Shown here piece after piece: positions 1 to 11,918 of a DNA stretch of 64,000 bases (its first letter is position 1; every line of letters begins with the position of its first letter). The stretch is from Sipunculus nudus (taxonomy: Eukaryota > Annelida > Sipuncula > Golfingiida > Sipunculidae). The DNA lies in assembly GCA_026874595.1 (NCBI GenBank), contig CM049315.1, forward strand, positions 64,727,389 through 64,791,388, written 5' to 3'. Position numbers and translations under genes: made by a program. The notes beneath the pieces are model-generated. The model was not told the origin of the DNA. It worked only from the letters and a program-made list of their open reading frames with translations, and did no database searches.

Positions 1-92
1 GAGTTTCAGCATCCAAGTCAAGAGGTCACTCAGTACAAACAGGTGGGGTCCAGACATCACCATGGCAACTGACCTGGCTGGGGGGAGGGGGA

Positions 93-165
93 GTGTCTAG
101 ACAAATGTGTCTAGACGTCTAGACACAGCGTCTAGATGTCTAGACACAATGTTTAGATGCAGAAT
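93..165. repeat. Cluster of TCTAGA palindromes
   Basis: Five TCTAGA hexamers lie at 96, 110, 118, 131 and 139, each within a larger TGTCTAGACA-like palindrome. Positions 107-126 form a perfect 20-bp palindrome, GTGTCTAGACGTCTAGACAC. I saw no related copy elsewhere in the window. The origin is unknown. Confidence 0.85.
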
Positions 166-239
166 TCCCAGATTATTGGAACTATATCTTTCAACTGTTT
201 GAAAAAACTTGGTTAGCATTTTAAGCGATTAAGGGTTTA

Positions 240-3200
240 TCATCAGGTCAAATGTGAACTGCTGCACCCTCATTTTTGATTGACCTCTGACCTTGCCTCG
301 CTGCCCAGCGTCAATTTGTGCGTCTGTTCCCACACATAAACCCGCATATCTCGGGAACCGTTTGACCGATCAGGCTAAAAATTTTACACAAATTTAGCCC
401 TTTGATAGCTTTATAACATACACTTAAACTGGTGGCGCCACCTGCAACCACTTATGCACAGCACCCATCTGTTCATCTGCCTTGGGATAAAATCACTCAT
501 ATCTCAGCAGTGGTTTAACTTATCCACCTGAAATTTTGCAAGTTAATACATCCTGGAAAGCTTTCTCGATTTATGACAGTCGGCGCCACCTACATTCAGG
601 TTTACTCTGCAGACATCCAAGCTCATATCTCGGGAACTGTTTGACCGATTGGGCCAAAATTTTGCAAGTGTATAGATCTCACATAGCTCTTTATCATAGG
701 CAAAACTGGTGGCGCCACCTGCAATAATTTATGCACAGCATCCATCTGTTCATCTGCCTTGGGATAAAATCACTCATATCTCAGCAGTGGTTTGACTTAT
801 CCACCTGAAATTTTGCAGGTTTATATATCCTGGACAATTTTCTCTATTTTATGACAGGTGGCGCCACCTACATTCACATTAACTCTGCCGACATCCAAGC
901 TCATATCTCAGGAACCGTTTGACCGATCAGGCTAAACATTTTGCACAAATGTAGCCCTTTGATAGCTTTATAACATACACTTAAAATGGTGGCTCCACCC
1001 GTAACCACCTTTGCACAGCGTCCATCTGCTGATCTGCCTTGGGATAAAATCACTCATGTATCAGCAGTGGTTTGACTTATCTGCCTGAAATTTTGCAGGT
1101 TTATACATCCTGGACAGCTTTCTTGATTTATGACAGGTGGCGCCACCTACATTAACGTTTACTCTGCAGACATCCAAGCTCATATATCAGAAACTATTTG
1201 ACCGATTGGGCCAAAATTTTGCATGTGTATAGATCTCACATAGCTCTTTATCATAGGCAAAACTGGTGGCGCCACCTGCAATAATTTATGCACAGCATCC
1301 ATCTGTTCATCTGCCTTGGGATAAAATCACTCATATCTCAGCAGTGGTTTGACTTATCCACCTGAAATTTTGCAGGTTTATATATCCTGGACAATTTTCT
1401 CTATTTTATGACAGGTGGCGCCACCTACATTCACATTAACTCTGCCGACATCCAAGCTCATATCTCAGGAACCGTTTGACCGATCAGGCTAAATATTTCG
1501 CACAAATGTAGCCCTTTGATAGCTTTATAACATACACTTAAAATGGTGGCTCCACCCGTAACCACCTTTGCACAGCGTCCATCTGCTGATCTGCCTTGGG
1601 ATAAAATCACTCATGTATCAGCAGTGGTTTGACTTATCTGCCTGAAATTTTGCAGGCTTATACATCCTGGACAGCTTTCTTGATTTATGACAGGTGGCGC
1701 CACCTACATTAACGTTTACTCTGCAGACATCCAAGCTCATATATCAGAAACTATTTGACCGATTGGGCCAAAATGTTGCTTGTGTATCAATCTCACATAG
1801 CTCTTTATCATAGGCAAAACTGGTTGCGCCACCTGCAATAATTTATGCACAGCATCCATCTGTTCATCTGCCTTGGGATAAAATTACTCATATATCAGCA
1901 GTGGTTTGACTTATTCACCTGAAATTTTGCAGGTTTATACATCCTGGACAGATTTCTCGATTTATGACAGGTGGCACCACCTACATTCACGTTTACTCTG
2001 CAGACATCCAAGCTCATATCTCCGGAACTGTTTGACCGGTTGGGCCAAAATTTTGCATGTGTATAGATCTGACATAGCTCTTCATCATAGGTAAAACTGG
2101 TGGCGCCACATGCAACCATTTATGCACAGCATCCATCTGTTCATCTGCCTTGGCGTAAATTCACTCATATCTCAGCAGTGGTTTGACATATCCACCTGAA
2201 ATTTTGCAGGTTTATACATCATGGACAGCTTTCTCGATTTTATGACAGGTAGGGCCACCTACATTAACGTTTACTCTGCAGACATCCAAGCTCATATATC
2301 AGAAACTATTTGACCGATTGGGCCAAAATTTTGCATGTGTATAGATCTCACATAGCTCTTCATCATAGGCAAAACTGGTGGTGCCACCTGCAATTATTTA
2401 TGCACAGCATCCATCTGTTCATCTGCCTTGGCGTAAAATCACCCATATCTCAGCAGTGGTATGACATATCCACCTGAAATTTTGCAGGTTTATACATCCT
2501 GGAAATCTTTCTTGATTTTATGACAGGTGGTGCCAACTACATTCAGGTTTACTCTGCAGACATCCAAGCTCATATCTTGGGAACCATTTGACCGATTGGG
2601 CCAAAATTTTGCATGTGTATAGATCTCACATAGCTCTTCATCTTAGGCAAAACTGGTGGTGCCATCTGCAGCCACTTATGCACAGCATCCATCTGTTCAT
2701 CTGCCTTGGGATAAAATCACTCATCTCAGAAGTGGTTTGACTTGTCCACCTGAAATTTTGCAGGTTTATACATCCTGGACAGCCTTCTTGATTTTATGAC
2801 AGGTGGCGCCACACACATTCATGTTTACTCTTCAGACATCCAAGCTCATATCTTGGGAACCGTTTTACCAGTTGGGCCAAAATGTTGCTTGTGTATCAAT
2901 CTCACATAGCTCTTCATCATAAGCAAAACTGGTGGCGCCACCTGCAACCACTTATGCACAGCATCCATCTGTTCATCTGCCTTGGGATAAAATCACTCAT
3001 CTCAGAAGTGGTTTGACTTATCCACCTGAAATTTTGCAGGTTTATACATCCTGGACAATTTTCTCGATTTTATGACTGGTGGCACCACCTACTTTCATGT
3101 TTACGCTGCAGGAACCGTTTTACCAATTGGGCCAAAATTTTGCTTGTGTATCGATCTTACATAGCTCTTCATCATAAGCAAAACTGGTGGTGCCACCTGC

Positions 3201-3475
3201 AACCACTTATGAACAGCGTCCATCTGCTTTGTGATAAATCACTCATATCTCAGCAGGGGTTGACTTATCCACCTGAAATTTTGCAGGTTTATACATCCTG
3301 GACAATTTTCTCGATTTTATGACTGGTGGCACCACCTACTTTCATGTTTACGCTGCAGACATCCATGCTAATATGCAACACACCTCACTCTATTCCCCTT
3401 GCCACTTAATCCATGCCTCCCTTAACCCGTCCCACTCTGATACACATAGTCGCTTGTCAACTACCGATATTCTAG
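240..3475 (+). mobile_element. HL4 Helitron-like element, 3' part with long tandem array
   Basis: This stretch matches the complete HL4 copy at 15202-16376. The unique lead-in around 240-350 (CATCAGGTCAAATGTGAACTG) matches about 15335-15440, and the end at 3435-3475 matches the HL4 3' end and finishes in CTAG followed by TTTT. The 5' terminus was not found and probably lies outside the window or is rearranged. The interior is a tandem array annotated separately. No protein is encoded; short open frames here are chance frames repeated with the array. Confidence 0.65.
350..3370 (+). repeat. Tandem array of ~278-bp units with GGTGGCGCCACC palindromes
   Basis: About eleven units can be counted from the recurring phrase around GCACAGC at about 456, 733, 1012, 1290, 1569, 1848, 2121, 2401, 2677, 2956 and 3212. 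Each unit carries two copies of the 12-bp palindrome GGTGGCGCCACC or a decayed form, one followed by TGCAA and one by TACATT. Neighbouring pairs are more alike at about 557 bp than at 278 bp between 730 and 1850, which indicates a dimeric higher-order repeat. The last units are shortened. Confidence 0.9.
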
Positions 3476-3648
3476 TTTTAAAATGTCCTAGTCTGAAACT
3501 TGCAGGTCCGAAATGTCAATTTTGCTGAAATCATAATGACTAAGGTAGATAAGCAGGACCTAAAAGGATCAATATTAAATTTTAAAAAATAAACCTCCAT
3601 TCATACTCCCAAACTTTGCACAGGTTCGCATTAGGCCTGTAGGCCTTG
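3476..3648 (+). mobile_element. HL2 Helitron-like element, 3' end
   Basis: The diagnostic HL2 3' end is present: CACAGGTTCGC, the inverse of the HL2 5' motif GCGAACCTGTG, followed by the near-palindrome AGGCCTGTAGGCCT and the terminus CTTG then T's. The same end occurs at 17104 and 39869. HL4 (ending 3475) is inserted upstream within this HL2 copy. The HL2 5' end is not in the window. Confidence 0.7.
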
Positions 3649-4402
3649 TTTTTTTTTTTTCGGGCCTTTTAATTACCCATCATTGCCACTTGACAGTACT
3701 GTGAGCATTAAAAGTCTAAAACTAATGAACAGATTGGCCTGAAATTGTGAATGTCCATTTATCTTGGATACCTCCATCTTGTATTCAAGACTGTCGGCGC
3801 TATCTGCAATAGTTATTGTGTGGCGTCCATTCGTATGTTTGCTTTCGGTGGAAATTGCTCATATCTCCGGAGTGGTTCAAGGTAAACCAGACAAGTGGCG
3901 CCAACTAACCTTCTCATTGTTGTTGAATAAATTAATGCCTTTTTCTGATGTGTGATTTGGCCTGAAATTGTGCATATCCATAGATCTTGGACTTCTCCAT
4001 CTTGTACTTAAAACTGGTGGCTCCATCTGCAATTGTTTTGGTGTTGCGTCCATCTGTACATGTGCTTTGGGTGAAAATTGCTCATATCTCTGTAGTGGTT
4101 CAAGGTACTGGTTTTAAATTTGGCATGTCTATCCATCTTGGAAAATTTTCTCGTAAACCAGACAGGTGGCGCCACCTACCTTCCCGTTTCCGTAGAATAA
4201 AATAATGCCCTTCTCTTAAGAGAGATTCAACATATTGGCCCCAATATTTGGTAAAAAATATTGTTTCTCAAGTTGAAGGATGGAAGAAACCATAGTCACT
4301 TGCCAAGTGTCACTATATGCTGCTGAAGATAGGGGGCCTATTCTTAAAGGGGGAGGGGATTAAATGTCTTGGGATACTATGGCAGTGCCAAGAAATATCT
4401 AG
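3649..4402 (+). mobile_element. HL5 Helitron-like element, 3' portion
   Basis: From CATTGCCACTTGACAG onward this stretch matches 34505-35066, the 3' half of the complete HL5 copy. It ends in AAGAAATATCTAG followed by TT. It includes a GGTGGCGCCACC palindrome near 4165 and decayed forms. The HL2 3' end abuts it at a T run (3649-3660), so HL2 appears to have inserted into this HL5 copy. Confidence 0.65.
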
Positions 4403-4800
4403 TTAATACAGTCATAGCCTGTATGTCAATTTAAGCTGAGCTTCATCGCCCATGGATCAGTTGTTAATTAATCCAAGCTGGCCTACAGTGAAATAGGTCA
4501 TATCCCATAACATGAGTAATTTGCTCGAAGGGATTTACTTATAAAAGTACCAGTATCATATCACATACTATATACATTCACTAGGGACTGAATATAAGGA
4601 TGAATTGTGATTGCACTCATTATAGATATAGGTCATAGCATTTGTTCTTGTTGAGTCTCTTGTTAGCTGTACTGTGGAGCATCACTTGATGAAACATGGA
4701 TTTAACCAATAAAGACATACATTTTATAAATAGTGCAAGGCTGTTGTTTCAGAGGAAAAGATGTTATGTTGATGCACTTGTTCATATTCTTTTGTGTCTG
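4403..4800. other. AT-rich intervening DNA, nothing recognised
   Basis: I see no open frame, structural RNA motif or repeat end here. The sequence lies between the HL5 3' end and an HL1-type fragment that begins near 4810. Confidence 0.5.
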
Positions 4801-4948
4801 TCCTTAGATGTGGCACGTTTTGAAACCGTAAAACCTAGGAATCCAATATTTGGCATAATATAAGATGTCCCCAGGATCTCCTACCAAGCGGAAAACGGGT
4901 TCTTTGCGACTTCGTTCCTTTGAGAAATTAAGGAAAAACCTCAATTTT
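4801..4948 (+). mobile_element. HL1-type interior fragment interrupted by HL2
   Basis: The phrase beginning GGCACGTTTTGAAACCGTAA, followed by CCTAGGAATCC and AAGATGTCCC, matches the interiors at 25985-26110 and 32517-32660. It is broken at CCTCAATTTTT by the HL2 5' end at 4949. It resumes at about 5846 with ATTAAAAACCTATTTTCACA, the sequence that directly follows the same T tract in the uninterrupted copy near 26110. Confidence 0.7.
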
Positions 4949-5845
4949 TGGCGTACCTGTGAGCTTATGCGATGGTGTGGCATCGTCCGGCGTCCGTCGT
5001 CTGTACGTTAACCCCTACTTGAAAATGGCAAGAGTTAGCATCATGAAATTTTATGCAAAAATTAGTCATCTAAAAACTCTATCGGATTTTGCTTATTTTT
5101 TTGCTAACTGCATTTTCTTAGATTTTATTGGGAAAAGGCTGAAAAAGCTTTAAAAATCTTCTTCTCTGAAATTGTTAAGCCAAATTGTCCAATATTTCAC
5201 AGAAATGATTCCTGGAACAATCTTTCTCAAGTTTGTTCAAGTGGTTTAAGTTCGGTGATTTTTGGACGGGTTACAGGAAGTTGAACTGTCCAAAAAAGCA
5301 TACTAAAATTACAATCCCAGAAATGGCTGGAGCTATCATCACCAAATTTTATGCAAATGTTGGTCACATGAGTCATATCTGAAATTGAGGTATTGGTGGA
5401 GCCACCTGCATCGGCCTTTTTTTGCACGGGGGTCATCAGTGCTCGTATCATACTGACGGCTACAAAAAACTTTTTCTCTGAAACCATGTGGCCAAATTGT
5501 TTAATATTGCACAGAAATGATCCTAGGGTAGTTATTTCTGAAGTTTGTTCAAATGGTCTCAGTTCAGTGACTTTTGGCTGAGTTATGGGAAGCTGAATTT
5601 AGTCATATGCTATAACATCCCATTTTAGCTAAGTGGCTACAAAGATCTTCTTCTCAAAAACCACTGGGCCAAATTCTTAAATCTCACACATTAATTATCC
5701 TTAGATGTTGATAATTCAAGTTTGTTCAAATGGTTTTGGTTCAGTGATTTTTGGCTGAGTTATGAGAAGCTTAACTTAGCCATTTGCTGTATTTTCCCAT
5801 ATGAGTTATAAACCTTATAAAACTTTTTTGACTGACATCACAATT
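4949..5845 (+). mobile_element. HL2 Helitron-like element, 5' part
   Basis: It opens with a variant of the HL2 5' motif (GCGTACCTGTGAGC, then TTATGCGATGGTGTGG). About 0.9 kb follows that is repeated at 17536-18443, 20416-21300, 23790-24250 and 35391-36130. It is inserted at a T tract in an HL1 interior, with the uninterrupted copy at 26100-26115. The HL2 3' end is missing, so this copy is truncated. Confidence 0.65.
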
Positions 5846-7674
5846 TTTTATTAAAAACCTATTTTCACACTTCAGGACTTCCTAATATCAAAACCACTCA
5901 TCTGTTTTTCCTCATATTTACCATAAATATTCCTCTATATAGTTCCTATGTACATGCCAGAAATTATGTCTGTATTATTTAATTTAAAAAAGTTATGGGC
6001 CCAAACATTATGCATTTTTTAAAAATTCAGGAAAGATATTTGATCACTTAACACAAAAATGTTAAAGCTATGGACCTTTTTTCCAGTAATATAACTTTAA
6101 TTAACCAAAATTAAATTGTATACCCAAAATTAGATGAAAATCTTTTAAATTTTTTAAAATATTAATAAAAATAAAAAATTGGTACCTTAAATTTTGCCCT
6201 AATTTGACCACGGCACGTTTTTTTCCTGTAGGTACTGTGTATTTAATATTCACAGCATGTTTTTGTTAGCATTTCAACTGTTAACACCAAAAATTTGAAA
6301 TTAGTTGATCAAAAACTGTAGATTTTATTCAAGTTTTCAAGCACCATGTAACATATTGTTTACATCAAGCTAGTGTTATGCAGTTTGCAAGAGCTCAGCT
6401 CCCCAGCTTCAGCTCTAAGTTCCTTAAATTCGGCATACAGTTAGATGTCTCCAAAAAACCCCTACCATGCCAAGAATTTGGTCACTTGGACTTAATACCT
6501 TCGAGATATTAATGAAAAACTTCATTTTTCCATTAAAAACCCATTGTTACACTTCAAGACTGCCAAATATCAAAACCACTGATCTGACTTTAATCATAAA
6601 TAATATACATATTTTTCAATCTCTATGCACATGCCAGAATGATGTCAGTATTGCGTAATTGTTTTAAGTTATGGGCCCAAACATAATGCACTTTGTAAAA
6701 AATCAAGAAATATATTTACTCCCTTAACAAGGGCATTGCTGAAGCTAGAGATTTTTTTGTCAGGGATGTAACATTATTTAATCAAGATTCAATTGAATAC
6801 CCAAAATTAGTTTTGAATTTAAAGTTATTAGTATAAATATAAAATTAGTACCTTAAATTTTGCCCAACTGTGACCATGGCACGTTTGTTTTCCCTGAGCA
6901 CTGTTGATATAATTTTCATATCATGCACACATAAGGATTTCAGCTTTTTAGTTTAGAAAGCTGAAAGAAATTGGCCAAAAATTGTAGCTTTTATTAATGT
7001 CTTTTATGAGACCCTGTCAGACTTTGGCTCTCTCCAGCCCCTCTTGAGTCACCTGTATTATGCATGCTTGAGGCGAGGCATACATGGAATCCAGGCAGCT
7101 TATGGCCAGCCACAGATGATCCAGGTGTCCAACCCAACTCATCTAGTAGTTTTAACCAACAACATAACAATAAACAATAAATTAATAAATTTTTATTGGT
7201 TTTTAATAACAAATTAAAGAAAAATAAAAAAGGAATTTGTTAGTTTATAATAACAGGAAATTAACTTGCAGTTACTGATGATATAAGAATCTTGTATCGA
7301 TGGGTAGAATGTCACATATTCCAAATAACACCATGCAGTCACCTATGGCATTTTTCAGTTCAATTTTAATGATAAAGAAGTAAATCATATTATTCATTAC
7401 TAATCATTAGGGATCATATGAAGGAAATTAATGATAGACAAAGCTGCAGTTGATAATATTAATCTAGATTCCTACTGTGTCTAGTGTGTACATTGATGAG
7501 AAATTAGTCCAAAATGAATTTTTTACAGTTATTTTTTAATATAAATAAAAGCCATAAAACCAGGTACTTATGATCATTATTTAAATGTGTGAATTTTGTA
7601 TATTCTGGATTCTCAACATCATTGTTTGGTGAAAACTGAATAAATACCAGACATGGTGCGAATACTTTGTAATT

Positions 7675-7692
7675 GTATTTAAATACGAATAT
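7675..7692 (+). repeat. Target-site duplication, LINE 3' side
   Basis: GTATTTAAATACGAATAT here is repeated exactly at 10332-10349, on the other side of the LINE. Confidence 0.9.
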
Positions 7693-10331
7693 TTTTTTTT
7701 TTTTTTTTTATTGCACTCCACAAAATATACATCAAATGTACATATAACACATTATACCAAAACAGAAACAATACATTATAAGAGTATTTTAGACACAACT
7801 GCTTTATGGACGATTCTAAGTTCATCAAATGACTGGGATACTAAAACATGTAAAACACTAAACCACCCCTAGCTTATCATTTCATGATTTTTTAAATACA
7901 TTGACCATCGTTTTCTAAAACTTTCTAATTTCTTATTCTTTTCTGCTACTTTGCATTCAATTCTTACATATTCATATAAAAAATTTCTAAATTCTTGTAT
8001 GTTAGGCTTCTGATTATAAATTTTACACTGGTCAATATATCTTTTAGCCTGGATTATAATTACATTATACATATCACTTTCATCAATAGAGCCATAAAAA
8101 ACAACTAACTTCTCTAATCTTAATTCTATTTGCTGGTCAGTACACCAAGTCTTCAAATCCATCCAAAATTTTTTACTTAGTCTACATTCCCAAAATAAAT
8201 GGTTAATTGTTTCTACCTCACCCTTACAAACGTACAATAATCAAAATCTTGAATTTTCCATTTCATAAGCCAATAATTGTTCACTAATATATTATTGAGA
8301 AATTTATATTGAAATATCTTCGATCTTGTATCATACAGTACTCTGTGAGGAAGTGTATAGATACTAGTGTAATCATCTGGTGTGTTTATTATATATTTTG
8401 ATATCTTTGGCTTGGTGGTTTGTACAGAACATATCTTATTTCCTAATACCTGGTAAATTTTATGTGATTTCAATTTATTCAATGGTACAACAGTTTCTTG
8501 AATTTTAACATGTAAATTATGTGCTATATAATCTTCAGATTTCTTATCATCTTCAAACTCAATCATATTAATTTGATCTGTAACTGCCTTGCATTGTTTC
8601 ATTACTAATGTTATTAAAACATACCAGTCAATAAAATAAATACTTCTTAACCCTTTGGATTTCCAGTATTCAAAAGACAGAACATGGTTCTGTACATCAA
8701 ATAAATCTTGAACCTTTTGCATTCCCACTTTATAGAAATGTTCCCAATAGAATGTTTTCTTATTAAATACAAAGTGCTTATTATGCCATAGATATTGTTC
8801 TTTTAAATTTACCTCTGCATAATAGTCTAGCTTTAAAAAGTACCAGCTCTGCATCACCTCTCTGTAAAATTCATTTAATTTTTCTAAGGCTAATAACTTG
8901 GGTTTGTAGTTGCAGTTAAATAGTAAGTGAATATCACTACATATTTTCTTTAAGTTGTAAATCCATAATGCTTTCCAGGGGCCATTTTCACACTGAAAAA
9001 ATCTTTTGATCCAACCTATTCTGGAAGCCAAAAAAAGTGACTGCAAATGTGGAACATTCAGACCACCATTTTCTATTTCTTGCACTAGAACAGACCTTTT
9101 TATTTTCTCTTTTCCACCATTCCACAGAAAAGAAAATATAATCTTATTTAGTCTATTTACATATTTCTCTGATATATTATTATTACTGAAATAATAATTA
9201 AATTTAGATATTATATATGTTTTTATAATTTGAATTTTCCCTTGCAATGTCAGATTTCTTTGTTTCCAAAGCTGTAGAGTATTTTTTGTTTGTTTTAATT
9301 TATCTTCCAAATTCAGCTCTTCACACTGTTGTTTATCATATGATATATATACACTCCAAGAAGTTTGATTGGTTTATCAGGCCAGTGAATTCCAAATGGT
9401 TTTAATTTACTATTTTTAGATTTACCTATCCATAAACCTGATTTTTCTAGGTTTAATTTAAGCCTCCTGAATTCTCCAAATGAGTTAACCTGTTTTAAAA
9501 AATTGCTGCCTGATGTCTTATCTGAAAGAATTGCAATTGTATCATCAGCATATTGTAAAAGTTTAACTTGTTCCTGCCCTATTCTAATTCCTTTAATGGC
9601 TGGATCATTCCTTATTCTGATAGCTAAAATTTCGATGGCTAATATAAAAAGATAGGGAGACATAGGGTCCCCTTGTCGGACTCCTCTTTCCGCTTTAAAA
9701 TAACCAGAGGTTGTGCCATAATTAATTATGCAGCTGCTTATATCATTATATAAAAGCTTTATCCAACGTATAAAGGTCTCTGAAATTTTTCAATTTTTTT
9801 AGTGTGGCTAGCATGAAAGTCCATTCTAAAGAATCAAAAGCTTTTTCCATGTCTAATGCAATAATCATACCGGGTATTCTTTTATCTTTCGTATATTCAA
9901 GCAAATCTTGAACAAACCTAATATTTTCACCGATAAATCGATTTTTCACATAACCAGTCTGATTAGAGTGTATTATTTTAGGTAGGAGCTTTGAAAGTCT
10001 AATAGAAAGTGTTTTAGCCAAAATTTTATAGTCTGTATTTAAAAGTGATATAGGTCGCCAGTTTTTTAATAAAGTACGGTCTTTATTTTTATCTAATAGA
10101 GTGATTACTGCTTGCCTCTGGGATGTGGAGAGTTTACCCTCCTCAAACGATTTATTAAAAGATCTGACTAATAATGGACCGACTTGTGGCCAAAATTTCA
10201 AATAGAATTCGATAGGCAGACCATCATTTCCCGGGCTCTTATTATTTTTAAATGATTTTACTGTATTATACAATTCCTCTGTTGTTAATGGTTCACACAA
10301 AAAGTTATTATCTTCTTGTGATAGAAATGGG
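7693..10331 (-). mobile_element. 5'-truncated L1/Tx1-type LINE insertion
   Basis: On the minus strand the element begins inside the reverse transcriptase region at 10331, runs through a thumb/connection region and a C-terminal zinc knuckle, and ends in a poly(A) tail seen as the T run 7693-7709. Exact 18-bp flanking repeats and the poly(A) tail are hallmarks of target-primed reverse transcription. The related locus around 27930-27965 is uninterrupted, so the insertion followed the duplication of the surrounding repeat. The endonuclease domain and ORF1 are missing because of 5' truncation. Confidence 0.93.
7869..10331 (-). pseudogene. LINE reverse transcriptase remnant (RT core to zinc knuckle)
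   Basis: This reverse transcriptase would copy the element's own RNA at a nicked target. Reading the minus strand from 10331, the N-terminal RT region shows KSPGNDGLPIEFY, NWRPISLLN, a GYVKNRFIGENIR stretch typical of L1/Tx1-type enzymes, and IALDMEKAFDS with the first catalytic Asp (about 10300-9780). Next come GVRQGDPMSPYLF and the catalytic YADDT box (9700-9540). A thumb region around LWKQRNLTLQGK follows (9310-8215), then the knuckle CYVCKGEVETINHLFWEC (about 8240-8185). The frame is broken at least three times: near 9775 in a T-rich run, near 9335 in a TA run, and near 8230. These breaks and the missing endonuclease make it a dead copy. The clade assignment rests on motifs and is fairly firm; the family is not named. 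Confidence 0.9.
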
Positions 10332-10349
10332 GTATTTAAATACGAATAT
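10332..10349 (+). repeat. Target-site duplication, LINE 5' side
   Basis: Exact 18-bp repeat of 7675-7692, flanking the truncated 5' end of the LINE. Confidence 0.9.
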
Positions 10350-10617
10350 GATTATGTACTCCGTTATAAAATTTCTTGCATAAAGAATGGGAATTCAGGT
10401 AATAATGAAAATATATGAATACTCATGCAAATACTTTCAAAATGTATTCATGAATGCAATCATGAATATATTATTTAATATTATTTTAATAATCATTTCA
10501 GTTATATTTCATTTTAAAAAATCTTATGATTCTCTTATTATTTTGAATAAAAATTATATTTGGGACAATATTTGTATTTTTTTTTAATAAATTGTTAAAC
10601 TCTTATATTATATTAGG

Positions 10618-11258
10618 TACCACAGTGCAAAATTTCAAATTAATTTTCTGAACTTCTTTTTGTTACCAAATTAATGTTTAGATTAATACAAGGTATATAG
10701 TTTTTATTTGAAGTTTCTATCTCAAATAATAAAAAGTTATGAACCATTGAAGCACCCCCAAAATGGGGCGATTTTGCAGAAAACGACAAATTGTGATTTC
10801 AAGAGCCCATATAATTAAAAGTTTGCAAAATTGATGTCTTGTAAGGATATAATTTGATTAATATTATAGAGTTATACATGCCTATTTTTTTTCAGAGCAT
10901 AACCTCTGGTATTTTTAAAGTTATGAAACCCTAAAAGTGGGGACTTGTTCTTTTTATCAAAGTGTCAAATCGGTGAAAACGGTGATTTGGTGACTTTTCA
11001 TCAAATAATGGACACTATTTTTTTAAAATGTCTAACTTATTAAACTTAAAAGGGGTCATATACACTCATGGTTCCACTTCCTTTATTATATTCAGAAAAT
11101 CATCAATCACACCACCATATAAATGAGTTTTTCCACACAAATATATGAAATATATTGATTTATTTATGATATTTAATCTTATATTGTGACATTACTCAAG
11201 CACATATTCAACAAAATAGTTACATATTCACCCCAGCCATATTAACATATAATTTATA
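10618..11258. other. ~640-bp block absent from the related copy
   Basis: The related copy runs directly from TCTTTTATTATAT to GTGCTGCTTATAAG near 28220. Here the same two phrases are separated by about 640 bp of AT-rich DNA. TATAT occurs at both edges, but I found no convincing terminal repeats. It could be an insertion here or a deletion there. Confidence 0.6.
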
Positions 11259-11918
11259 TGTTCTGCTTATAAGTTATATGGCCAAGTCAAAATCTGTGTG
11301 ACAATAGTACTCCATTTTATAATAAAATAAATGAAATCAATCCTCTTCCCTGTCTCCAAAGGAACTATCAAAATCATACATAAGCTAAACAACAACAACT
11401 CATAATACAGCTTACACAAAACCAGCATGTACCTCATTTCTAAATAATATTTTTTTATCATATATAACAGCTGAGCGTTGTGACCAATAGGTCCCTTTTG
11501 TTTTTTGCTGTCTTGGTTTACTTAGATTTTATAGGGAAAGGCTGAACACCTTTAAATGTCTTCTTCTTGTAAAAGGTTCCAGCCAAATTGCCAAAAATAT
11601 TTTGCAGAAATGATCCCAGAGGCAAGCCCTCTCAAGTTTGTTCAAATGGTTTGCATTTGATGAATTGTAGTGGAGTTACATGAATTTGAACAGTCATTTG
11701 GCCAAGTAAGCATACTGATATAGTAATCTCAGAAATGACAGAAGCTAGCATTACCAAGTATTGTGCAAATGTTGGTCACATGACTCATATTTGAAGTTGC
11801 AGATTTTGTGGTGCCACCTACATTGACCGGTTTTTTGTGGGCCAAAACCTCATAATTTTAGCCTCTTTCAGCTTAAAATATTTATGTTGAAACTGTCAAG
11901 TTGAATCGTTCAGTTTTT

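Larger units (their letters stand above)
5846..11499 (+). mobile_element. HL1-type 3' half carrying the LINE insertion
   Basis: This segment is collinear with 26110-28476. It reaches an HL1 3' end at about 11468-11499, where an imperfect CAGCTGAGCG motif is followed by a decayed GACCNATNGGTC hairpin. Compared with the second copy it has two extra blocks, the LINE at 7693-10331 and a 640-bp block at about 10618-11258. No HL1-specific protein is visible. Confidence 0.65.

Noticed and set aside
350-3370. Conserved short open frames in each HL4 unit
   Set aside because: Frames shift between units through small insertions and deletions and stops are frequent, so the conservation is of DNA, not protein.
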